Source: QWHO01 sp039809865
GTDB taxonomy: Bacteria > Vulcanimicrobiota > Xenobia > Xenobiales > QWHO01
DNA length: 64,000 nt
NCBI GenBank assembly: GCA_039809865.1
Contig: JBDHVW010000024.1
Coordinates: 30,022 to 94,021 of the forward strand
Reading direction: 5' to 3'
Of the stretch, positions 57,850-64,000 are shown piece after piece; position 1 is the first letter of the stretch, and each line of letters begins with the position of its first letter. The notes under the pieces were generated by a model. That model was not told where the DNA came from. It did not search any database and saw only the letters and a list, made by a program, of their open reading frames with translations. The position numbers and the translations under genes were made by a program.

Positions 57850-60329
57850 GGCTCAGTGGGTGCGGTCCAGGACGATCGAACCAAAACTGGGGAGCGGTAG
57901 GGGAGTGGTCGCGGTGCCGGCGGCGCAACCTGGGTCGAGCCGGCCGGGAATCTTTCGATCCGGGAAGTCGGCGGCACGAAGCTAAAGATGGTGTAGACGA
58001 AGTTGGACAGCGGGTCATAGGCCGTCCCGGCATTGGCGCTTGGACGCACGACCAGAGGGGCCGCCGCAACATCCCCCAGGGTCCCACTCTCGGGAAAGGT
58101 CGCCCAATGGTTTTGTCGGTCCGCCAGGACGACGGCCGAGCGATTGGCTCCGACGGCTCCGGCCGGTGACTGGTCGAAGAACATATGGGGTATCGACTGA
58201 ACCCCGACGCCCAGACCCAGGAACGGATTCGCACCCGAGAGCTTGCGCACGGGCAGGGGGCTCCCCTGGGCCGAGCTGGCAGCCCCGAAGACGGCCACTT
58301 CGTGCTGCACTGAATCTGTGATGAGAGCTACGTAGAGCTCGTCACGGCGGACATCCAGCAGAATGGTGTCGATGCCAAGGAGGGCGGGTGATGGGCTCAA
58401 TGTTCGGTGAGGAATCGTGCTGATTTCCCCGTTGATGGTGGCCAGGTTGTCGTAGATGAGGATCTGGTTTTTTTGAGCCAGATAAAGCTTGTTGCGAGTG
58501 GTGTCGATGGCCATGTCTCTCGGATCGAACCCCGCCGGGCCGCTGAGGCTCAGAAGGCGGGTGGGATTGACCTGGCCATCCAAAATGCTGATGTTATTGA
58601 ATACGGAGACTTGCGTGGCCGAGCTGCCTTTATGCATGGCATACAGTCGATCGTTGGTGGTGTCGAGTGCCAGGCGCATGAAGAAAGGGGAGTTGATGAA
58701 GTTTTGATTTCCGATTTGCGCCAGGCTCTGACCCGTCCGCGGGTCGAGACATTGAAGAACCAGGTGCACCTCGTCGACTTTCGCCCCCACGTAGAGCCGG
58801 CCGGTGGTGGGAACATTGGCCGAGTAGATGTCCTGGTTGGTGTTGGCGTTGTTGGGAACGAGCAGGCTGTCAGCAGAGGCAAAGGCCACGCGCCGCCCAT
58901 CGCCCGAAAGGGCGGGAATCGAGTCGGCGAGTTGCTCGACGCCCCCCAGCACAGCCGTACCATCATTCGAGACGTTGACGCGGAAGATCTCGTCTGTCTC
59001 CAGATTCTGAATGAAGGCGTCGGTCCGCCCGTTCAGGTCGTTCGGGACGAGATCGGTGCGATTGGAGAGGAAGCTCAAAAAGCGACCGTCGTTGGAGATG
59101 TCTACTTTGCCAACGAGTCCCGCGCCCACGGGGATCAGGTCGATGGTGCCCAGGCCCTGGTCGACGACGGCCGGCCTGGCTTCCGGGGCGCTGGCGACAA
59201 TGAAGCGCCCGTCCGCGCTGATCTCGCTGTTAATCAACCCCTGGTTGACTGCCAGGCGCGTGGTCAGGCTCGCCAACCGGTCTCGCACATAGACCCCTTT
59301 GGTGCCGCCACTGATCAGGTCGGTGGCATCCGAGGAGAAGGCCACGAAGCGGCCGTCGGCGGAGATGCAGGGCCGTCGGCTGTTGCCGTTGGCGAAGCCA
59401 TTCTGGGCGTTGCGGCTGACGAGCTCGAAGGACTGCGTGTTGAAGTCGAACAGCACGACCTGACTGACACCGGCAATCGTGGTCTGGAAGACGACCTTGG
59501 AGCCATCCGCGGAGATGCGCGGGTTGGCCCCCACCGCGATGCTCTGCCCCTGCAGCGCTCCGCTGGCCCGCGCCGTGACCGGAGTGGACCCCCGAAAACC
59601 TCGATCGCGCCGGTAGATCGCTCCCTCCGCCCCACGCGCGGCCACCACGAACGAGACAAAACGCCCGGTAGCGGAGATGTCGGGGTCAGATTTGTTGCCG
59701 CGCAGCCGCAACCCGCTCTCGTCGGCGCCGCTGACAAGCGACAGGGTCGCATCTTGCCGGTCGCGCACCAGGATTTCGACAAAGGTGCGACCGGTCAGAT
59801 TCGGGGATTTGCTGGCGAACGCGACGAAGCGACCGGTATCCGACAGTCGGGGTTGGAACGAGTCGCCGTCCGAGACGGCCCCGTTGGAGCCAACGCTCAC
59901 CAGGCCGATCTCGCGCGTGTTGCCGCGGGCCAGGAGTTGCTGCACGGTGATGGACTGGGAAGCGCTCAGTTGCACGTCCTCCGACCACGAGGCCAGGACC
60001 GAGCCCTCCTCGTCCAGACCCTCGACGAGGAGCCGGACGAAACCGACCGGAATCCCGCTCAAGCTGAACTCCTGCGTGTCTGATTGGCGGGGTTGGACCG
60101 ACTCGGGGATCAGCTCCACGAAACCATCTTCATCGGTGACTCGCACCCGATAGCTCACGATTTGCGGCTCCAGGGGGTTGGCTGAGAAGTCCAGGCGGAG
60201 CAGCACGTCGGCGGTCTGGGTCTGGACGGCCGGTGGGGGAGCCACGCTCGTCACGGTGGACCCCTCCGAGCCGCAACCGGTGAGAACCGAAAAGGCAATA
60301 CAAGTCAGTAAAGTTCGGCGCATGGCCAT
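57603..60329 (-). CDS. WD40/PD40 beta-propeller lipoprotein with apparent frameshift at its 3' end
   Basis: Up to 908 residues. A lipoprotein signal, MAMRRTLLTCIAFSVLTGCGSEG, is followed by an Ig-like strand region and then many PD40-type blades (SFQPRLSDTGRFVAFASKSPNLTG, DPDISATGRFVSFVV, PCISADGRFVAFSSDATDL). The second half is lactonase-like (ILDGQVNPTRLLSLSGPAGFDPRDMAIDTTRNKLYLAQKNQ). The last 85 codons run antisense through the TPR gene with poor composition. One base away, the frame ends PLPSFGSIVLDRTH at TGA 57855-57853, just 3 nt from the convergent stop. A missing base between about 57870 and 57981 is likely, so the natural end is about 57853. Confidence 0.8.
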   Translation of the reverse strand: MAMRRTLLTCIAFSVLTGCGSEGSTVTSVAPPPAVQTQTADVLLRLDFSANPLEPQIVSYRVRVTDEDGFVELIPESVQPRQSDTQEFSLSGIPVGFVRLLVEGLDEEGSVLASWSEDVQLSASQSITVQQLLARGNTREIGLVSVGSNGAVSDGDSFQPRLSDTGRFVAFASKSPNLTGRTFVEILVRDRQDATLSLVSGADESGLRLRGNKSDPDISATGRFVSFVVAARGAEGAIYRRDRGFRGSTPVTARASGALQGQSIAVGANPRISADGSKVVFQTTIAGVSQVVLFDFNTQSFELVSRNAQNGFANGNSRRPCISADGRFVAFSSDATDLISGGTKGVYVRDRLASLTTRLAVNQGLINSEISADGRFIVASAPEARPAVVDQGLGTIDLIPVGAGLVGKVDISNDGRFLSFLSNRTDLVPNDLNGRTDAFIQNLETDEIFRVNVSNDGTAVLGGVEQLADSIPALSGDGRRVAFASADSLLVPNNANTNQDIYSANVPTTGRLYVGAKVDEVHLVLQCLDPRTGQSLAQIGNQNFINSPFFMRLALDTTNDRLYAMHKGSSATQVSVFNNISILDGQVNPTRLLSLSGPAGFDPRDMAIDTTRNKLYLAQKNQILIYDNLATINGEISTIPHRTLSPSPALLGIDTILLDVRRDELYVALITDSVQHEVAVFGAASSAQGSPLPVRKLSGANPFLGLGVGVQSIPHMFFDQSPAGAVGANRSAVVLADRQNHWATFPESGTLGDVAAAPLVVRPSANAGTAYDPLSNFVYTIFSFVPPTSRIERFPAGSTQVAPPAPRPLPYRSPVLVRSSWTAPTEPYSFSAFAPGAYFFSKSPPRNSPWSVTKSSRPGLAAILANRRSTSRKLEGPSKSAPGATSIRPCPSFATKTGVSFSPRPTWV

Positions 60330-60371
60330 TCTGGTTCGCGAGAGGGTAAAGATAGGCCTTTAGGTCGCCTT

Positions 60372-61235
60372 TCAATCCGCCGCGACGCGGTTCAGGCTCC
60401 TGCGCGCCTCCTCGGCCACGCTGGTCAAGCCTTCTTCCAGCCCGTATTCGAGCAAGGCCAGGTTGACGAAGAGTCCGAATCCTCGAGCCCGCTGCGCCTG
60501 CGCCTCGCTGATCGGACCGTAGGCCGCCCAGAAACGGTCGCGGTCCTCGTGCTCGAAGAAGCTCCAGCCGAGGTGAAGGTCGATAGCGGGGTCGTTGAGG
60601 TGGAGGTCGCCCCAGTCGATGATGCCGCTCAGGCCGTTCTCCACCAGAATGTGGCGGAAGTGCAGGTCGCCGTGCACCACACAGGGATGCTCGGTCGGTG
60701 TGGTCAGCGACTCGAGGATGCCCTCGAACCGCTTCGAGCCCGGCTCCAGTTTGTCGATCAACGTGCGCATGCGAGGTACGCGGCGAGACGCGTCCAGGCG
60801 ACCCAGCGGGTCCACCGGCAATTTGTCTTTCAAAGCGGCCAGGGTCTCTGGGCTATGCAGCTCTTTCAGGAAGGCCGCCAGGGGCTCCACCAGCCCCGAG
60901 CGGTCTTCCCTGGAGTCGCAGGCCTCCACCCCCGGAATGGGAAGGTAGCCGAAAAACGGCCAGTCGTCGCAGAATCCAGCGAAGTAGGGCCGCGGGGCCA
61001 GGTCGAGATGGTCGGAGATCCAGGGCAGGCAGTCGATCTCACGCTCCACGCCGGCCACCGCGATCTGCCGCTGGGGAAAGCGGAACAGCCAGCGGTCGTT
61101 GACGCGGTAGACGACGTTGTCCCACCCGACCCCGCACGGCTCGACCCGCGCCGGCGAGAGATTGCCGAACTCGGCCTCGATGGCCGCGCGGGCCCGCTCG
61201 GGAGTGATCACGCGCTCGGGAATCCACTGCTGCAT
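60372..61235 (-). CDS. aminoglycoside phosphotransferase (APH)-family kinase
   Basis: 287 residues from ATG 61235 (MQQWIPERVITPERARAAIEAEFG). The N-lobe has VGWDNVVYRVNDRWLFRFPQRQIAVAGVEREI, a nucleotide-binding strand pair. The C-lobe has CVVHGDLHFRHILVENG (catalytic HGDLH) and GIIDWGDLHLNDPAIDL (metal-binding IIDWGD). Chromosomal APH-family proteins phosphorylate diverse small molecules, so resistance is not implied. The frame is open upstream to 61481, but that part overlaps the divergent binding-protein gene and is rejected. Confidence 0.9.
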   Translation of the reverse strand: MQQWIPERVITPERARAAIEAEFGNLSPARVEPCGVGWDNVVYRVNDRWLFRFPQRQIAVAGVEREIDCLPWISDHLDLAPRPYFAGFCDDWPFFGYLPIPGVEACDSREDRSGLVEPLAAFLKELHSPETLAALKDKLPVDPLGRLDASRRVPRMRTLIDKLEPGSKRFEGILESLTTPTEHPCVVHGDLHFRHILVENGLSGIIDWGDLHLNDPAIDLHLGWSFFEHEDRDRFWAAYGPISEAQAQRARGFGLFVNLALLEYGLEEGLTSVAEEARRSLNRVAAD

Positions 61236-61290
61236 TGAGGAGGACCTTTGCGCAGGGGCCTCCGGGGCCCTTTTCGAAGCGCCGCTGACC

Positions 61291-62439
61291 ATGCGACGCA
61301 TCCTGCTTCTCCTCACGGTCAGCCTCTTGCTCGACGCTTGCTCCGGCAGCGCTCCGCTCCAGCCCGCCTCGGTGCAGGCCCAGCCCACCGAAACCCTGCT
61401 CGTGGGGGCTCTGCTCAACGGAGACCCGGAAGCGGACGTCGACACGCAGGCCGCGGTGCGCCTGGCGACCGACGACGTCAACGCTTATCTCGCCACGGCC
61501 GGCTCGAACCGCCGGGTCACTCCCCAGGTCGAGAATTGCGGTCTCGATCCGGACCGCGCTCTGGCGGGCCTCCAGCGCTTGCAAGAGGCGGGAGCCCGGA
61601 TCGTCGTGGGTCCGGAGAGCAGCGGCGAGCTGCAGGTGCTCCTTCCCGTGCTGGGCCAGACCCTCGTGATCAGCCACTGCTCCACGGCCTCGTCCCTGGC
61701 GCTGAACGACAACGCGTTCCGCCTGGTCCCGAGCGATCAGAGCCAGACCCGGGTCATCGCCGAGCGCATTCAGTCGGCGGGCGCGACCGGCGTGGCCATC
61801 GTCCACCGCGACGATGTCTTCGGCGTCGACCTGACCGCCGGGCTGCGCGCCAACCTGAGCGTGCCGATCGTGGGCGAGCTGAGCTACGACGACGCGAGCG
61901 CCGACTACGCGTCGCTGGCCGTTCAGCTGCGCGATCTGGTGGCGGCCAACCCCGGCTCGGTGGTGCAGTTGAGCGCGTTCGGACCGGACGCCGCCCTGTT
62001 CCTGGAGGCCTGCTCGGCCTATCCCGAGCTGCGCGCGGTGCGCTGGTTCGGCAGCGACGGCACGGCCAAGAGCCCGCAGATCGCCGAGAACGCGGCCGCG
62101 GCTCAGTTCGCCCAGGACACCCAGCTGGAAAGCCCGCTGTTCGGTGTTCCCCAGAACGCCAAGACGGCTCGGATCTCGGCCCGGGTCGCCCAGGCCTCCG
62201 GCGTGGCCGAGCCGCAAGTCTGCTCGCTGACCGCCTATGACGCGGTCTGGCTCGCGGTCCTGACCCAATTGCCGGGCACCGCCGACCTGCGCGCCAGCGT
62301 GCCCCCGACCGCCGACAACTTCTTCGGAGCCTCCGGCTGGACGGCTCTCAATTACGCCGGAGACCGCGATGGCGGCGTCTACGATGTCTGGGTGCTGCAG
62401 GGCGGAGTCTACGTGGTCGGGGCCCGGGTAGAGGACTGA
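61291..62439 (+). CDS. periplasmic ligand-binding lipoprotein (branched-chain amino acid receptor type)
   Basis: 382 residues from ATG 61291. The signal MRRILLLLTVSLLLDACSGS has a lipobox Cys. It has a type I periplasmic-binding fold: LLVGALLNGD, TQAAVRLATDDVNAYL, RVTPQVENCGLDPDRALAGLQRLQEAGARIVVGPESSGELQ, GVAIVHRDDVFGVDLTAGLRANL and CSLTAYDAVWLAVL. These follow the LivJ/receptor-family order. It probably captures an amino acid or related ligand. No permease or ATPase gene is adjacent, so it could be a sensor-type or orphan receptor. It is divergent from the APH-like gene. Confidence 0.9.
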   Translation: MRRILLLLTVSLLLDACSGSAPLQPASVQAQPTETLLVGALLNGDPEADVDTQAAVRLATDDVNAYLATAGSNRRVTPQVENCGLDPDRALAGLQRLQEAGARIVVGPESSGELQVLLPVLGQTLVISHCSTASSLALNDNAFRLVPSDQSQTRVIAERIQSAGATGVAIVHRDDVFGVDLTAGLRANLSVPIVGELSYDDASADYASLAVQLRDLVAANPGSVVQLSAFGPDAALFLEACSAYPELRAVRWFGSDGTAKSPQIAENAAAAQFAQDTQLESPLFGVPQNAKTARISARVAQASGVAEPQVCSLTAYDAVWLAVLTQLPGTADLRASVPPTADNFFGASGWTALNYAGDRDGGVYDVWVLQGGVYVVGARVED

Positions 62440-62465
62440 GGCCCCCCAGCGGGAAGCGCCGCGGC

Positions 62466-63188
62466 ATGCTGATTTTGCACCAGCCCTCCTCGGCCTGGGG
62501 TGCGCCCAACATGAGCCCGTTCTGCACGAAGGTGGAAGCCTATTTGCGTCTGGCCGAGATTCCCTACATGGCCAAACCGATGGACTACCGCACGGCGCCG
62601 CGCGGCAAGGTTCCCTACATCAACGACGACGGCCTGGTGCTGGGCGACTCGCAGCTGATCATCGACTACCTCAAGAAGAAGCACGGCGACAAGCTGGACC
62701 ACGCCCTGAGCGACGAGCAAAGGGCCGTCGGCCGCATGGTGCGCCGCACGCTCGAGGAGGGCACTTACTGGAGCCTGGTGTGGTTGCGTTGGATCGACCC
62801 GACCGGGTGGAAGGTGCTCAAGCCCGTGTTTCGCAAGATGCTGCCGCCGGCCGTACGGATGCTGCTGATGCCGGTCATCCAGGGCAACCTGAGGAAGAAT
62901 TTACACGCCCAGGGCACTGGGCGCCACACGCCCGAAGTGATCTGCCAGTTCGCCAACGACGACCTGAGCGCCATCGCCACCTTGCTGGGCGAAAAGCCCT
63001 ACTTGCTGGGCGACGAGCCCACCAGCTACGACTGCTGCGTGTATGCCTTCCTGGTCGGCCTGACCAGCTTCCCGGCCGACAACCCCGTCAAGAGGCACCT
63101 GGCCTCGCTGCCGACCTTACAAGCCTACGTCGACCGCTTCCACCAGCGCGCCTTCAAAGACTGGACCCCGGCCCACTCGGTCACCTGA
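62466..63188 (+). CDS. glutathione S-transferase-like protein (metaxin/failed-axon-connections type)
   Basis: 240 residues. The N-terminus LILHQPSSAWGAPNMSPFCTKVEAYLRLAEIPYMAKPMDYRTAPRGKVPYINDDG has the thioredoxin fold with SPFCTK (Cys) and the cis-Pro in KVPYI. DSQLIIDYLKKKHGD follows. The helical half ends LLGDEPTSYDCCVYAFL, the GST staple. The 'SPFC.KVE.yLrl..ipy' plus 'G..PyI...G..i.DS..Ii..L' layout matches the Fax/metaxin-like branch rather than classic GSTs. The stop overlaps the next ATG by 1 nt, so it is the first gene of an operon with two SDRs. Confidence 0.85.
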   Translation: MLILHQPSSAWGAPNMSPFCTKVEAYLRLAEIPYMAKPMDYRTAPRGKVPYINDDGLVLGDSQLIIDYLKKKHGDKLDHALSDEQRAVGRMVRRTLEEGTYWSLVWLRWIDPTGWKVLKPVFRKMLPPAVRMLLMPVIQGNLRKNLHAQGTGRHTPEVICQFANDDLSAIATLLGEKPYLLGDEPTSYDCCVYAFLVGLTSFPADNPVKRHLASLPTLQAYVDRFHQRAFKDWTPAHSVT

Positions 63189-63913
63189 TGCTCCTGACCG
63201 GGAAGCGCGTCCTGGTGACGGGAGGCTCACGGGGTCTGGGGCGGGCTCTTTGCCACGAATTTGCCCGCCAGGGAGGCCGGGTGGCTTTCTGCTACTCGCG
63301 CGACTCTCGGGGGGCAGAAGAGACCCTCCAGGGTCTCCCCGAGGGGCGGGCCTTCCAGACCAGCGTGCTGGACGAGAAGGGCCTGCAACAGGTCGCGTCC
63401 GAGCTCGAGAAGGAGTGGGGGGGCATCGATATCCTGGTCAACAACGCCGGCAAGTCGCAGCCGCTGCCCCTGGCTCTGATGGAGACCGAGGACTGGGATG
63501 ACGTGATGGACGTCAACATCAAAGGGCAGTTCCTGGCCACGCGCGCGGCCATCCGCGGGATGATCCGGCGCAAGCAGGGGGCCATCCTGAACCTGGGCTC
63601 GCTGGCCGGGGCCCGGCTCATCGAGGCGCCCATCCACTACAGCGCCAGCAAGGCCGCTGTCCAGGGTTTCACGCAGGCTCTCGCCAAGGAGATGGCGCGC
63701 TACAACATTCGCGTCAACTGCCTGGCCCCCGGGCTGCTCGAGGACGGCGTGGGCAAGAATCTGCCCGAGCACCGGCTCAAGGAATACCTCAAGCACGTCT
63801 CGCTGCACCGCGTGGGCCGCCTGGACGAGGTGGCCCGCTTCGCCGCGTTTCTGGTCAGCGACCGCAATAGCTACATGACCGGACAGACCATCGTGATGGA
63901 CGGCGGCCTGTGA
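63188..63913 (+). CDS. short-chain dehydrogenase/reductase (FabG-like)
   Basis: 241 residues. Motifs: TGGSRGLG cofactor loop, VLDEKG, NNAGKSQ, the catalytic Ser in LNLGSLAG, and Tyr-x-x-x-Lys in IHYSASKAAVQGF, with VNCLAPGLLEDG. C-terminal SDRNSYMTGQTIVMDGGL is the classical FabG-type ending. It is an NAD(P)-dependent oxidoreductase, probably a 3-oxoacyl-ACP/CoA reductase-like enzyme. The loop suggests NADP(H) (Arg after TGGS). It overlaps the preceding GST by 1 nt and the following SDR by 4 nt. Confidence 0.95.
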   Translation: MLLTGKRVLVTGGSRGLGRALCHEFARQGGRVAFCYSRDSRGAEETLQGLPEGRAFQTSVLDEKGLQQVASELEKEWGGIDILVNNAGKSQPLPLALMETEDWDDVMDVNIKGQFLATRAAIRGMIRRKQGAILNLGSLAGARLIEAPIHYSASKAAVQGFTQALAKEMARYNIRVNCLAPGLLEDGVGKNLPEHRLKEYLKHVSLHRVGRLDEVARFAAFLVSDRNSYMTGQTIVMDGGL

Positions 63914-64000
63914 GGGCGCTCGTGCTGGGTGGGTCGGGAGCGCTGGGAAGCGCCATTTGCGCCACGCTCGAGCGCGAGGGGGCAAGCGTTCGCAGAACCT
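63910..64000 (+). CDS. second SDR / Rossmann-fold protein, 3' truncated by window
   Basis: GTG 63910 overlaps the previous stop (GTGA). The 30 visible residues, VRALVLGGSGALGSAICATLEREGASVRRT, contain GGSGALG, a Rossmann nucleotide-binding loop of the SDR type. It continues beyond the window. Tandem SDRs behind a GST-like gene suggest a small biosynthetic or degradative operon. Confidence 0.75.
   Translation, partial: MRALVLGGSGALGSAICATLEREGASVRRT

Noticed and set aside
58407..60083. 558-codon + strand open frame
   Set aside because: Antisense to the PD40 propeller lipoprotein; no motif, no ribosome binding site.
60372..61235. APH-family gene considered as an antibiotic resistance determinant
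   Set aside because: Family motifs alone do not indicate aminoglycoside specificity, and there is no mobile or resistance context.

Overview
This is a GC-rich (roughly two-thirds G+C), gene-dense bacterial chromosome segment with short spacers, many 4-nt start/stop overlaps, frequent GTG/TTG starts and lipobox-type lipoproteins. It has no rRNA, tRNA, CRISPR array, phage module or transposase. The phylum cannot be fixed from sequence alone. The mix of PilO-like, PilZ, FHA, Ser/Thr kinase, FG-GAP/Ig-like and HEAT proteins suggests a large-genome environmental Gram-negative lineage (Eremiobacterota-, Armatimonadota- or myxobacteria-like). That placement is a guess.

Layout. 1-6.3 kb: a truncated gene, a small membrane protein, an endonuclease/exonuclease/phosphatase lipoprotein, an APC permease, an M48-type protease, a hypothetical protein and an NTF2-like + double glyoxalase-fold protein. 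6.3-10.7 kb: an accessory island between two copies of a dispersed repeat, holding a HEAT protein, a PD40-like protein and a PIN toxin/antitoxin pair. 10.8-18.3 kb: hypothetical proteins, a frameshifted HEAT/zinc-finger gene, a secreted lipase-like hydrolase, a GST and a PilO-like lipoprotein. 18.3-25.6 kb: a Ser/Cys-rich low-complexity protein, a divergent phosphohexomutase between two lineage-specific proteins, and a broken ParE toxin with its antitoxin. 25.8-30.9 kb: a 1,688-residue membrane coiled-coil protein with three exact-period 199-residue repeats. 31-37.6 kb: VapBC, an acyltransferase with an inserted Gly-rich membrane segment, a zinc-ribbon/tRNA-synthetase-like protein, and a TerB-PilZ-CoA-transferase operon. 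37.6-45.2 kb: a single-strand run consisting of a small Gly/Trp/Tyr/His-rich protein, ABC exporter, GAF protein, subtilase and large FG-GAP lipoprotein. 45.7-48.2 kb: a second repeat-bounded island carrying an AbiE pair. 48.2-64 kb: a HEAT lipoprotein, a fused MntA-HepT-like protein, acyl-CoA synthetase, FHA, kinase-receiver, CcdAB, TPR and propeller lipoproteins, aminoglycoside-phosphotransferase-like kinase, a periplasmic binding protein, a GST and two SDRs.

The most unusual features are: a roughly 210-bp dispersed repeat with paired TGATCA sites 11 bp apart that brackets toxin-antitoxin islands; six toxin-antitoxin loci in 64 kb, including one where MntA and HepT motifs are fused in one chain behind an apparent non-ATG start; and the exporter/protease operon whose first intergenic space holds a heptad-repeat inverted repeat with a G-quadruplex motif on the coding strand. 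Three genes carry apparent single-base frameshifts, so sequencing error must be excluded before calling them pseudogenes.
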